Positions 27,159-35,139 of a stretch of 37,422 bases of DNA are shown piece by piece. Below the pieces are notes generated by a model that searched no databases, was not told where the DNA came from, and saw only the letters and a program-made list of their open reading frames with translations. The DNA is from Halobacteriales archaeon QS_8_69_26 (GTDB lineage: Archaea > Halobacteriota > Halobacteria > Halobacteriales > SW-7-71-33): the NCBI GenBank assembly GCA_003023195.1, contig PXRX01000043.1:80643-118064 (forward strand), read 5' to 3'. How positions within the stretch are numbered: position 1 is the first letter of the stretch; each line of letters starts with the position of its first letter. The position numbers were made by a program, and so were the translations under genes.

Positions 27159-28415
27159 TCAGAAGCTACTGTCGGCGTGCTCCCAGTCGTCGTAGTACTC
27201 CGCCTGGGCCGCGGTGAGTTCGTCGACGCTCAGGCCGAGGGCGTCGAGTTTCCGCTCGGCGACCAGGCGGTCCAGGCGGTCGGGGACCGAGTAGAGCCCC
27301 GCCGCCAGGTCGGCGTCGAGGAGGTCCCGCGCCGCCGCGTAGATGGCCCCGAAGGTGGTGTCCATCACCTCGATGGGGTGGCCCTGGCTGTACGGTCCCG
27401 TGAGGTTGACCAGCCGTCCCTCCGCGAGCAGGTCGATCCGCCGGCCGTCGGGGAGGTGGTAGCGGGTCACTCCTGCCGTTGGGGTCGACGTCCGCTCGGC
27501 CATCCTCTCCAGGTCCGGGAGTGCTATCTCCACGTCGAAGTGCCCCGAGTTGGCGAGGGTCGCGCCGTCGGCCATCTCCCGGACGTGCTCCTCGCGGATC
27601 ACGTCCCGGTTGCCCGTCCCGGTGACGAACAGGTCCCCCTCGGGTGCGGCCTCGGCCATCGTCGCGACCCGGTGGCCGTCCACGTGGGCCTGGAGGGCCT
27701 TGCGGGGGTCCACCTCGGTGACGACCGTGTGGGCGCCCAGCGCCCGGGCCTTCCGGGCGATCCCACGGCCGCAGTGGCCGTACCCGGCGACGACGACGGT
27801 CTTGCCCGCTATCGTCGCGTTCGTCGTGATCATCACGTTCGCCAGCGAGGACTCGCCAGTGCCGTGGACGTCGTCGAACAGGCGCTTCATCGGCGTGTCG
27901 TTGACGCCGTAGACCGGGAACGCCAGGACGCCGTCGTCGTCCATCGCCTCCAGGCGGTGGATCCCCGCGGTGGTCTGTTCGCACCCGCCGACGACCACCC
28001 GTGCGACCTCGGGATGGTCGGCGTGGACCTTCGCTATCAACTCGCAGCCGTCGTCACAGATCAGGTCCGGTTCCCGTTCCAGGAGGGAGTGCTGTGCGTC
28101 CGCGAACTCCTCGTCGGTCATCCCCTCCCGGGCGAAGGCCTCGACTCCCTCGCGCCGGTCCAGTTCACGCACCACCTCGCCATGGGTGCTCTCCGGTTCG
28201 CTCGGCGCGAACAGCACCGCCGCGCCGGCCTCGTGGAGGGTTTCGATAAAGACGCCGGTACTCGCCTCCAGGTGGGAGGCCACCGCGACGGTGTATCCAT
28301 CGAACGGTCGCCGCTCGCGGTCCGCCGCGACGAACTCCCCGAGGACGGGCGCGTGGTCCCGGGCCCAGGCGAGGGGGTCGTTCGCGTCGGTCGGGTCCGC
28401 GTCTGTCGATCCCAT
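27159..28415 (-). CDS. ahcY: adenosylhomocysteinase (S-adenosylhomocysteine hydrolase)
   Basis: It cleaves S-adenosylhomocysteine to adenosine and homocysteine using tightly bound NAD, relieving product inhibition of methyltransferases. Motifs: HLEASTGVFIETL, ICDDGCEL, GGCEQTTAGIHRLEAM, FPVYGVNDTPMKRLFDDVHGTGES (substrate and NAD contacts), and VVVAGYGHCGRGIARKARALG with the GxGxxG NAD fold. The 418-residue length is close to the archaeal norm. ATG 28415 (MGSTDADPTD) is preceded on the minus strand by a TTTTG box about 26 bases upstream. The frame is open further to 28928 but that part overlaps the phosphatase gene and is not coding. Confidence 0.9.
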   Translation of the reverse strand: MGSTDADPTDANDPLAWARDHAPVLGEFVAADRERRPFDGYTVAVASHLEASTGVFIETLHEAGAAVLFAPSEPESTHGEVVRELDRREGVEAFAREGMTDEEFADAQHSLLEREPDLICDDGCELIAKVHADHPEVARVVVGGCEQTTAGIHRLEAMDDDGVLAFPVYGVNDTPMKRLFDDVHGTGESSLANVMITTNATIAGKTVVVAGYGHCGRGIARKARALGAHTVVTEVDPRKALQAHVDGHRVATMAEAAPEGDLFVTGTGNRDVIREEHVREMADGATLANSGHFDVEIALPDLERMAERTSTPTAGVTRYHLPDGRRIDLLAEGRLVNLTGPYSQGHPIEVMDTTFGAIYAAARDLLDADLAAGLYSVPDRLDRLVAERKLDALGLSVDELTAAQAEYYDDWEHADSSF

Positions 28416-28535
28416 ACCCGAACGTCGTGAAGGGATGACAAAAGTCCGTTCCCGCCCCGGCCGGTCCCGGTCCAGCCGATACCCCCTGACCGTGCGACCC
28501 CGAAGTTCAAGCCCCTGGCTGCACCAGGATCCGGG

Positions 28536-29051
28536 GTGGCACGGTTCAGGTTCGCCCCGGCCGCGCCCGAGGAGGAAATCGTCTTCGGCTCCTGTGCGCC
28601 GGACTGGGGAACGAGGGGGACGGAACCCGTCGATGAGTGGATAGAGTTCGTCCGGGACCGCGATGTCAGGCGCGCGCTGTGCTTGCTCTCGGACGGCCAG
28701 GTGGCCGACCGTCCGGACCTCCTGGAGACCTACCGGGCGGCGTTCGGCCCGGACCGCGTCCGGCACGTCCCGATCCCCGACCACCACCTGCCCGACCCTG
28801 CTCGCCTGGAGTCCGCCCTCTCGTTCCTCCAGGCCTCCGAGCACCGCGGCGAACGGGTCGTCGTTCACTGTCTGGCGGGGATCGGTCGCACGGGCGTGGT
28901 CCTGGCCGGGTGGTTGGTCGCCCGCCACGACTACGACCCCCGGGAGGCCGTCGAGACGGTCCGGGCCACCGGCCGTCGGCCGACCGACGCGGTCCGGTCA
29001 GGTAACGCCACCGAGTCGGACCTGTACGACCTCCTGCGGGCGGTCGGGTGA
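28536..29051 (+). CDS. dual-specificity / tyrosine-type protein phosphatase
   Basis: This 171-residue protein carries the cysteine phosphatase signature HCLAGIGRTG with the nucleophile C112 and phosphate-binding R118. A general-acid Asp is probably in IPDHHLPD upstream. The fold order (PDHHLPDPARLESALSFLQ, then the P-loop, then the helix with VLAGWLVARHDYDPREAVETVR) matches archaeal dual-specificity phosphatases. Start GTG 28536 is taken because AAGTTCAAG, a weak TATA-like site, lies about 30 bases upstream and the frame reads well from there. It could counter the Hanks-type kinase at 32090, but no direct link is visible. Confidence 0.85.
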   Translation: MARFRFAPAAPEEEIVFGSCAPDWGTRGTEPVDEWIEFVRDRDVRRALCLLSDGQVADRPDLLETYRAAFGPDRVRHVPIPDHHLPDPARLESALSFLQASEHRGERVVVHCLAGIGRTGVVLAGWLVARHDYDPREAVETVRATGRRPTDAVRSGNATESDLYDLLRAVG

Positions 29052-29147
29052 TCGGATCCCACTGTGAGGAGTGAAATCGGATCCCACAGTGAGGGGGAAA
29101 TCGGATCCCACCGAGAGGCCGGAATCCGATACCGACCGGCGGACGGG
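29051..29147 (+). repeat. degenerate tandem repeat of 24-25 bases between convergent genes
   Basis: Units begin at 29051, 29076, 29100 and 29124. The first three begin ATCGGATCCCAC and are followed by a GTGAGG-like tail; the fourth begins ATCCGATACCGAC and is more decayed. A further ATCCGA follows at 29149. The array fills the space between the phosphatase stop and the convergent 29177 gene. Confidence 0.75.
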
Positions 29148-29176
29148 AATCCGACCCCCGACACCGGGCGTCCTCG

Positions 29177-29866
29177 CTACCGCTGGACGGTGACCGCCCG
29201 CCGCTCCAGGGTCTCCGGGTGGGCGTCGGCCAGCCACTCGCGGACGGTTTCGACCAGGCCCGGATCGTCCTCGTCACACCGGTAGAGGGGTGCGATCCGC
29301 ATCACGTGGAGTACCGTGAACTCCCCCTGGAGGGCCTCGGCCGCCATCTCCCCGCGCTCCTCGGCTATCCAGGCCAGGAACGACGCGACGACCTCGCTCG
29401 GCCGCCGGTCGCTCGGCGGTCCTCGCTCCCCGACCAGTCGCTCCAGCGTGTCGTGGACCTCGATGGCGTCCCCCAGTGCATCGGCGTGTTCCGCGGCCGC
29501 GGCGAGCAGATCCGCCCGGACCGTCCGGTACGCCAGCAGGTCCCCTTGCTCCGGTCCGTCCCCCTCGTCGCGGTCCAGCGGCACCGTCGCGGCGGTGTCC
29601 GGATCCCCGCTCTCGGTCGGGACCACGGCAGCCACATCCTGCGGTTCGTACCCCCCGAACCGGTCCTCGAACTCCGCTTCTAGGTGGGCGCGCACCGCCG
29701 GGTGCAGGCTGACGACCACCTCGGATCCACCTGCGTCCCTGCCCTCGCCGGCCGATCCCTCGGCAGCGGCTTCGTCCCCGTCGTCGGTCGGCGGGTCACG
29801 GATCACCGACCGACAGACCGACGACACCGCTTTCCGCCGGAACTCGCGGTACTCCTCCTCGTTCAT
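29177..29866 (-). CDS. conserved-looking haloarchaeal protein, function unknown
   Basis: This acidic protein of 229 residues begins MNEEEYREFRRKAVSSVCRS, then has a Gly/Ala/Asp linker, a middle part with VSLHPAVRAHLEAEFEDRFGGYEPQDVAAVVP, and a helical C-terminal half (EVVASFLAWIAEERGEMAAEALQGEFTVLHVMRIAPLY). Mixed helical composition and codon use like the neighbours support it as real. A CCTAACT box lies about 29 bases upstream on the minus strand. I do not recognise a domain. Confidence 0.65.
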   Translation of the reverse strand: MNEEEYREFRRKAVSSVCRSVIRDPPTDDGDEAAAEGSAGEGRDAGGSEVVVSLHPAVRAHLEAEFEDRFGGYEPQDVAAVVPTESGDPDTAATVPLDRDEGDGPEQGDLLAYRTVRADLLAAAAEHADALGDAIEVHDTLERLVGERGPPSDRRPSEVVASFLAWIAEERGEMAAEALQGEFTVLHVMRIAPLYRCDEDDPGLVETVREWLADAHPETLERRAVTVQR

Positions 29867-30027
29867 TCCCGATCCCTGGGTCGGCCGGGCAGTTAGGTCT
29901 CACGCCCGATCGATCCCCGCCGTCGGATCGAAGCCGTCGCCCTGACGCCGGCGGGGGTACGTCGGAATCACTAGATGGGTAGGAGCACACCCTCGAAGAA
30001 GCCGAGGCCGTCGCCAGCGGTGCCTCG

Positions 30028-30369
30028 ATGGGCACGAACACCGCGTCCGACCTACTGAGCAACGTCTCTGGAACCAGCAAGTGCCCCCTGGACTACCTCC
30101 GCGAGGACGAGGGCCTGCAGTTCTACCTGACCGGGCGGGGCCACGCGTTCGTCCCCGACCAGCGTATCCTGAAGGCCGCCGGCTACCCGGCGACCGAGTT
30201 TCGGATCGAGTACGCCGACGTGGAGGCCGTGGACGTAGAGGACGCCACGACCGACAGTACGATCCAGGTCGAGACGTCGGATCGATCGTACTCCCTCTCC
30301 GCCGACGAGAACACCGAGGACGAACGCCGCGAGTGTGCGGAGTACATACGAGAACAGGTCGGACTCTAA
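30028..30369 (+). CDS. small protein of unknown function
   Basis: This 113-residue acidic protein has CPLDYLREDEGLQFYLTGRGHAFVPDQRIL and alternating segments (EFRIEYADVEAVDVEDATTDSTIQVETSDRSYSL) that look like a small beta-barrel, possibly PH-like, ending in a helix (ERRECAEYIREQVGL). The codons before the ATG (back to a stop at 29980) also read as plausible protein, so the true start could be a missed upstream non-ATG codon. Function unknown. Confidence 0.65.
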   Translation: MGTNTASDLLSNVSGTSKCPLDYLREDEGLQFYLTGRGHAFVPDQRILKAAGYPATEFRIEYADVEAVDVEDATTDSTIQVETSDRSYSLSADENTEDERRECAEYIREQVGL

Positions 30370-30475
30370 CTTCGCCTCTCTACCGGCCACCGGGACTCCG
30401 TATCGTCTCGGTCGGATCCGTCAGATGGTCGGGCTCGCGGTGAATTTTTGGACCGTCCGTGGATACTCCACTGCG

Positions 30476-31027
30476 ATGGCCGAGCAGTCGACGCAGGAAT
30501 CCCTGATTCACGATACCGACGACCAGGTCGTCGCGCTTGCTCCCCACGGCGGCGAGATGGAACCCCACACCGACGACCAGGCGATTGTGATGGCCGATTC
30601 GATGGACGCGTGTTCGGCCTGGACGTTCCGTGCCTATGCCGCCGAGACCAGCGCCTACGACGAGTTCCACGAGACCAGCACCGAGATAACCCCAGACGGG
30701 TACCAACTGCTCCGGAAGGTCGGTGACGGGTTCGAGTACGGGGTCGCGTTTCACGGGTACAAGTATAGCGGCGTCTACGTGGGGGGTACGCTCGATAGGG
30801 AGCGACGGGAACGACTCGCCGAGCGGATAGAGACTGAGACCGGGCTGGAGGCGACCGTCGCCAGACGGGGTGACGAGCTCTGGGCCGACTACGGCGGGAC
30901 TCACCGCCGAAACCTGTTGAACCGCCTCGCTGCCGAAACACTTCAGCTGGAGCAGGGCGAACTCGCACGTGAGGGCCACGCGGAGTCGATAGCGATCACC
31001 GTTGCGGACTTCGTCGAGGACCTGTAG
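30476..31027 (+). CDS. poly-gamma-glutamate hydrolase-like protein (DUF867/YjqB family)
   Basis: This 183-residue protein has the zinc amidohydrolase pattern ALAPHGGEMEPHTDDQA (first His, Glu and second His) and a later segment YGVAFHGYKYSGVYVGGTLD. The family hydrolyses gamma-glutamyl polymers; members occur in phages and in archaea. ATG 30476 is favoured because GAATTTTT (30442-30449) sits about 30 bases upstream. Some haloarchaea make poly-gamma-glutamate, so a role in turning it over is possible but not shown. Confidence 0.75.
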   Translation: MAEQSTQESLIHDTDDQVVALAPHGGEMEPHTDDQAIVMADSMDACSAWTFRAYAAETSAYDEFHETSTEITPDGYQLLRKVGDGFEYGVAFHGYKYSGVYVGGTLDRERRERLAERIETETGLEATVARRGDELWADYGGTHRRNLLNRLAAETLQLEQGELAREGHAESIAITVADFVEDL

Positions 31028-31302
31028 GTCCAGAGTTCGGGTTCCGCGACACCGGCATCACATCGGTCGCGCCACCAGCCTGACGAGCAGGTCCTGGACC
31101 CCCGCGAACATCGGACCGATGCTCGCGATGGATGCGATCCGATCCTCGTGAAGACGGTCCTGCTCGCCCCCTCCGGTCGCTGCGCGGTCGCCGGCGCGAA
31201 GCACCGGCTCTCGTAGAGGGGACCTTCGGTCCATCTCTCCTGCGATTTCCCTGGTTCGAATCCCGACGATACTCCGTGCTCGCGGTGTGCTCGCACGGAG
31301 TA
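31028..31302. other. intergenic stretch with inverted tRNA remnant
   Basis: No convincing gene was found here; minus-strand frames such as the one ending at 31058 have no recognisable product. The right part holds a decayed inverted copy of the tRNA-Leu 3' end (about 31240-31279), described separately. Confidence 0.5.
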
Positions 31303-31303
31303 T
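31240..31303. repeat. inverted partial copy of the tRNA-Leu 3' end with 11-base stem
   Basis: ATACTCCGTGC (31269-31279) and GCACGGAGTAT (31293-31303) form a perfect 11-base inverted repeat that touches the 3' end of the tRNA. Outside the left arm, on the + strand, GGTTCGAATCCC (about 31253-31264) repeats the tRNA T-arm, which reads GGTTCGAATCCC on the minus strand. The acceptor part between T-arm and flank is shortened in the copy. The stem next to the tRNA may also act as its terminator. Confidence 0.6.
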
Positions 31304-31387
31304 GCGAGGGATGGGATTCGAACCCATGGACCCCTGCGGGAGCGGATCTTGAATCCGCCGCCTTTGGCCAGGCTCGGCTACCCTCGC
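31303..31387 (-). tRNA. tRNA-Leu (anticodon CAA)
   Basis: The minus strand gives acceptor GCGAGGG pairing with CCCTCGC, then discriminator A at 31303; the CCA end is not encoded. The anticodon stem GCGGA/TCCGC holds the loop TTCAAGA, anticodon CAA, which reads UUG. A long variable arm (TCCCGCAGGGGTCC) makes this a class II tRNA as expected for leucine. T-arm ATGGG-TTCGAAT-CCCAT is perfect. No intron is seen. A promoter-like GTTTTACTC (about 31413-31421) lies 25-30 bases upstream. Confidence 0.97.
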
Positions 31388-31531
31388 AGGCGTCCGTTCG
31401 GTGGTCCCGCCGGGAGTAAAACGTTCCGTCTTCCGGTGATGAGGCCTCGATCCCCGGGATCGGGCCTCCCGGATCCCGCCGGGGAACGGTCACCGATGGA
31501 TTGACCCCTCGGGCGGCCGTAGCGTCCCTGG

Positions 31532-32050
31532 ATGGACGACCACACCCGCGACCCGACGGTGAGGGGCGACCCGACCGGGTGGGATCCCGGCGCGTGCGTC
31601 TGGGAGCACGCCACGCTCCGGCGGGCGACGGTCCACGGCGTTCGCCTGTTCAACGCCGGGGAGTACCACGAGTCCCACGACTGCTTCGAGGTCGAGTGGT
31701 ACAACTACGGGAGCGGGACGACCGAGAGCGCCTTCCTCCACGGGATGGTCCAGGTGGCCGCGGGCGCCTACAAGCACTTCGACTTCGAGGACAGCGAGGC
31801 GCAAAGCGCCTCTGGCAGCCGGACGCAGTCCGGCGACGACGACGGGATGCGGAGCCTGTTCAGGACGGCCCTCCAGTACCTCCAGGGGGTGCCCCGGGAC
31901 TACTACGGGGTCGACGTCCTCGACGTTCGGACCGTGGTGACGAACGCACTGAACGACCCGGCGGCCCTGGAGGGGTGGAAGATCGCGGTCGACGGCGAGC
32001 GACCGACTGCCGGCGGTGCGGACTACGAGTACGCGGCTGGGCTGGAGTGA
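31532..32050 (+). CDS. DUF309 family protein with palindromic insertion
   Basis: DUF309 proteins are small helical proteins with the motif [21 protein letters not shown] (here about residues 40-60) and [19 protein letters not shown]; their role is unknown. The 172-residue product carries an in-frame insert, [15 protein letters not shown] at residues 88-102, between FDFED and [17 protein letters not shown], in a loop between helices. The insert is related to the one in ribosomal protein L2. Removing it gives the smooth family sequence. The N-terminus [20 protein letters not shown] precedes the motif; no strong TATA box was seen. Confidence 0.85.
   Translation: MDDHTRDPTVRGDPTGWDPGACVWEHATLRRATVHGVRLFNAGEYHESHDCFEVEWYNYGSGTTESAFLHGMVQVAAGAYKHFDFEDSEAQSASGSRTQSGDDDGMRSLFRTALQYLQGVPRDYYGVDVLDVRTVVTNALNDPAALEGWKIAVDGERPTAGGADYEYAAGLE
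31793..31837 (+). repeat. palindromic in-frame insertion element, copy 2 (in DUF309 gene)
   Basis: This 45-base insert follows TTCGAGGAC, the same nine bases as in rpl2. Hairpin 1 is GAGGCGC-aaa-GCGCCTC (31796-31812), seven pairs; hairpin 2 is GCCGGAC-gca-GTCCGGC (31818-31834), seven pairs. Compared with copy 1 the outer and second hairpins are the same while the inner part of hairpin 1 differs on both sides yet still pairs. Encoded peptide: [15 protein letters not shown]. Confidence 0.8.
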
Positions 32051-32089
32051 CCGCGGTCGGGGCGGAGGCGGGGTGTGGTCGCGCCGACC

Positions 32090-33952
32090 CTACATCGCCT
32101 CGTACAGTTCCTGGAGTTCGTCGCGGAGGTAGACGATGTTCTCGTAACGGTCCTCCTTCTCCCTGGCGAGGGCCCGCAGGAGCACCTCGTCGAGTTTGGC
32201 GGGGAGGCCTGGTGCCCGCTCCGTGGGCGGCGGGATGTCGGCCTCCAGGATCTTGTAGATGACCGAGGAGGCGTCGCCGGTGAACGGCGGGCGCCCGGTC
32301 GCCAGCGCGTAGCCGACGGCCCCGAGCTGGTAGATGTCGGTCTGGTGGTCGACCTCCCCGTACTGGTCGGAGTCCAGTTGCTCGGGAGCGGCGTACAGCG
32401 GGGTGTACCCCTGGATGCTCCGGCTCTGTCGGAGCAGCATCTTCGCCAGCCCCCAGTCCGCGACCTTGGGGACCGGCCAGGTGTCCTCGCCCGTCCGGCG
32501 CAGGAGGACGTTGCCGGGCTTCAGGTCCAGGTGGGCGACGCCGCGCTGGTGGGCGTGGTAGACGCCGTGGACGATTTCGAGGAGCGTCCAGACCGCCTGT
32601 CGGGGCGAGGCGGTCCCGGCGACTGGGGTCAGGGGACCGCCGTCCATGTACTCCATCGCGATCCAGGGGATGGGCTCGGTGCCCCAGTCGACCACGCCGA
32701 CGACGTTGTCGTGGTCGTCCAGGCGGGCCCAGGTGTCGGCCTCGCGCTCGAACTCGCGTTCGATGTCCCGGTCGGCGGTGTCCTCCAGGCGTGGCTCCTT
32801 GAACGCCACCGTGACGTCGCCACGCGAGGTGCGGATGACCCCCTCGTAGACGTCCGCGCTCCCCCCGGAGCCGAGGCGACCGCCCTTCCGGACGTCCTCG
32901 TAGGAGAACGTCAGGTCCGGGGCGGTCGGGATGGACGCCGGCGGCTTCGAACCGTCGAGGATCCCGGTCGGCCGCCCGTCGCCGTCGACCAGGTCCCGGT
33001 AGGCCGCGGTCACGTTCACGTCCAGTCCGTACCTGGTGGTTCTGGTCCGGAGCGTGCCGAGGTCGAGACCGGCGTCGCCGCCGGACTCCCGGAGACGTTC
33101 CAGCTGGTCCAGTTCCAGCGCCGCCAGGTCCCGGACCTGGGCCGCCCGCTCGACGGCCTGGCCGTACTCGCTGGCCTCGTAGTGGCTCCGGGCGGCGTCG
33201 AGGGCGGCGGCCGCCGGGCCGTCGGGGAGGCAGTCCGCCGCCAGGCTCTCCGCCTCGACGATCGCCCTTGCGCCGATGACGACCACCGCGTCCCGGCCGA
33301 GGAGGTTCACCCGCTCCGCGACGTCGTCGGGGACGGTCCCGTCGCCGTCGATGGCTTCCAGCACCGTGTCGGCCTCGTCCAGGCCCTCCAGGATCGTGTC
33401 GACCTCCTCCAGCCCGGAGACCGGTCCCCCGACCAGTCCCTCGGGGAGGGTGTCGGACCCGGCGATCCCCTCCAGGAGCGTCTCGCGGCCCTCGATGCTC
33501 CCGGGGAGTGTCCGGGGGACGTCGGCGTCGCCGGGGTTCCCGTGGAGTTCGGGGTCGGCGCGGCCCCGGCTACCCCGGCGGTCGCGTTCGACGCCGACCC
33601 GGAGGCTCGTGTGGTGTCCGACCTCGACCACCGCGTCGTTCTCGACGGTGATGGCGTCGCCCGCCCCCACCTGGTAGGTCCGACCGCCGCCCATGGTGAC
33701 GACCTCGACCGCGTTCCGGTTCCTGTTGTTCCGGATCGCCACGCCGTCGTCGCGGGCGACGAGTTCGACCGGCGGGGTCCCGCCCTTCTTCCGGGAGACG
33801 GTCACGTCGGCCGGGCCGAGGGGCGTCTCCCCGTCGTCCGTGCTGGCGACGACCCGGTGGGACCCGTCGTCCATCCGGTAGATCTCGGCCTTTCCGTCGA
33901 ACTCGGCACTGGTCGATCCGTCGTCCTCCGCCGGTGAGATGATTCCCTTCAT
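32090..33952 (-). CDS. Hanks-type serine/threonine protein kinase with FHA-like N-terminus
   Basis: The C-terminal kinase domain (about residues 350-620) has the glycine loop RLGSGGSADVYEG (from about 356), ATP-binding K385 (VAFKEPRL), the catalytic loop HLDLKPGNVLL with D476 (HLD in place of HRD), ADWG in place of DFG, and YAAPEQL. The N-terminal 115 residues (VSRKKGGTPP, DGVAIRNNRNRNAVEV, GDAITVENDAVVEVG) resemble a degenerate FHA or beta-sandwich domain. Between them is a region with repeated LEGI/LEGLDEADTVLEAI segments and a helical part (ALDAARSHYEASEYGQAVERAAQVRDL, TPR-like). No transmembrane segment was seen, so it is cytoplasmic. GGAGG lies five bases before the ATG. Confidence 0.88.
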   Translation of the reverse strand: MKGIISPAEDDGSTSAEFDGKAEIYRMDDGSHRVVASTDDGETPLGPADVTVSRKKGGTPPVELVARDDGVAIRNNRNRNAVEVVTMGGGRTYQVGAGDAITVENDAVVEVGHHTSLRVGVERDRRGSRGRADPELHGNPGDADVPRTLPGSIEGRETLLEGIAGSDTLPEGLVGGPVSGLEEVDTILEGLDEADTVLEAIDGDGTVPDDVAERVNLLGRDAVVVIGARAIVEAESLAADCLPDGPAAAALDAARSHYEASEYGQAVERAAQVRDLAALELDQLERLRESGGDAGLDLGTLRTRTTRYGLDVNVTAAYRDLVDGDGRPTGILDGSKPPASIPTAPDLTFSYEDVRKGGRLGSGGSADVYEGVIRTSRGDVTVAFKEPRLEDTADRDIEREFEREADTWARLDDHDNVVGVVDWGTEPIPWIAMEYMDGGPLTPVAGTASPRQAVWTLLEIVHGVYHAHQRGVAHLDLKPGNVLLRRTGEDTWPVPKVADWGLAKMLLRQSRSIQGYTPLYAAPEQLDSDQYGEVDHQTDIYQLGAVGYALATGRPPFTGDASSVIYKILEADIPPPTERAPGLPAKLDEVLLRALAREKEDRYENIVYLRDELQELYEAM

Positions 33953-34068
33953 GCGCCTCCGGGACGGTCGGTTACGTGGGCGATCCTACACGGAGGCGGA
34001 CAATAGTTCTTGCTGCTGTCCTCGGGGATCCAACGATGGGATGGGCGGCCTGACCGTCGGCGGCGAGA

Positions 34069-34980
34069 CTACAGCGTCTCGCCGTAGTCCCGGGTCCTGA
34101 TGGTCCCGGTTACCGTCGCGGTACGGCCGTCGGTCTCGACGTCGACGTCGCGTATCGTGTCGAAGGTGCTGTCGGTCCCGATCCAGGTGTCGACGTCGCC
34201 TTCGACGACGTCGCTGTTGTCGAGGAACACCAGCACCAACCGCATCTCCGTTTCCTCGCCCGTGACGTCCGTCGAGAATCCGCTCGCGACGTTGTTGCGG
34301 AAGGTCCCGGTCTCGGCGTTGGTCTCCTCGGGTCGTTCCCTCGTAAACGCGACCACCTGGTCACCGGACGGGAGTTCGCCCACCAGGGTGTCGAAGTCCT
34401 CGTCCACCTCCCTGAAGCCGTCCCGGTTGCCGGTCGCGGTGTCGAGGACGTCCTGGACCATCCGGTACGGGTCCCGGTCGGTGTCCGTCACGACCAGGTG
34501 GGTGTCGTCGAACGCCACGGCACGGTCTTCCCCGTCGTCCAGGTACACCTCGAACTCCTCGTACTCGCCGCGGGAGAAGTACTCCCTGTCCCGGAGGTTC
34601 CTGGCGATCCGGTCCCCGTCGACGTCGGCGGCGAACACCTCGTAGGCGCCGGACCCTCCGCGCGAGCGCACCCGGTCGTACCGGTCGACTTCGTCGGGGA
34701 GAAACCGGACGAAGTCGTACGCATCCAGTACGGAACGCTGCATCGCTTCCCAGTCCTCTGTCCGCAGGTGTTGGGCGTGGTCGGCGACCGACGAGAGCGC
34801 GATACTCGTGAACGAGACGTGGTTCGCGTCCAGAACGAGGGGGTCGACGACCCAGTCCGTCGCCGGGTCGTCGGAACCGCCCAGGAGGTCGTCGAGCCCG
34901 ACACACCCCGCGACGCCGCCGAGTAGTCCGGTCGCCAGGACCCCGCTGCCGGATCGCAGGAACGTTCTCCGGGACGACAT
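34069..34980 (-). CDS. Tat-exported lipoprotein, function unknown
   Basis: The N-terminus MSSRRTFLRSGSGVLATGLL carries the twin-arginine motif SRRTFL, a hydrophobic core and the lipobox GVAGC (C26), so the protein is exported folded and anchored by a lipid, as in most haloarchaeal secreted proteins. The mature 278 residues are acidic: FTSIALSSVADHAQHLRTEDWEAM, YEVFAADVDGDRIARNL, DTHLVVTDTDRDPYRMVQDVLDTATGN and a C-terminal beta-rich part. No catalytic motif was recognised. A TTAACT-type box (minus strand, about 35005-35013) sits 29 bases upstream. Confidence 0.8.
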   Translation of the reverse strand: MSSRRTFLRSGSGVLATGLLGGVAGCVGLDDLLGGSDDPATDWVVDPLVLDANHVSFTSIALSSVADHAQHLRTEDWEAMQRSVLDAYDFVRFLPDEVDRYDRVRSRGGSGAYEVFAADVDGDRIARNLRDREYFSRGEYEEFEVYLDDGEDRAVAFDDTHLVVTDTDRDPYRMVQDVLDTATGNRDGFREVDEDFDTLVGELPSGDQVVAFTRERPEETNAETGTFRNNVASGFSTDVTGEETEMRLVLVFLDNSDVVEGDVDTWIGTDSTFDTIRDVDVETDGRTATVTGTIRTRDYGETL

Positions 34981-35105
34981 GTTCCGATCGACGGAAGATC
35001 GTCAGTTAATCGTTGTGGCCTCCCCACGGATCTCTCTTCGGTCGAGCCGCCGGAGTGGGACGATTCCGGGCCAGTTCGATCCGCCACGACCGTCCCGGGG
35101 ATACA

Positions 35106-35112
35106 TCTAAGT
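35106..35112 (+). promoter_or_regulatory. TATA-like promoter of the amidohydrolase gene
   Basis: TCTAAGT is centred about 31 bases before the ATG at 35140, preceded by an A/T-rich ATACA. Confidence 0.45.
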
Positions 35113-35139
35113 TCCTCCTGGCCGACGTTCGACGGGATC

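Noticed and set aside
31058..31234. Minus-strand frame ending QDLLVRLVARPM as a small gene
   Set aside because: The C-terminal part looks mildly protein-like, but there is no promoter, start context or recognisable family, and it runs into the tRNA remnant.
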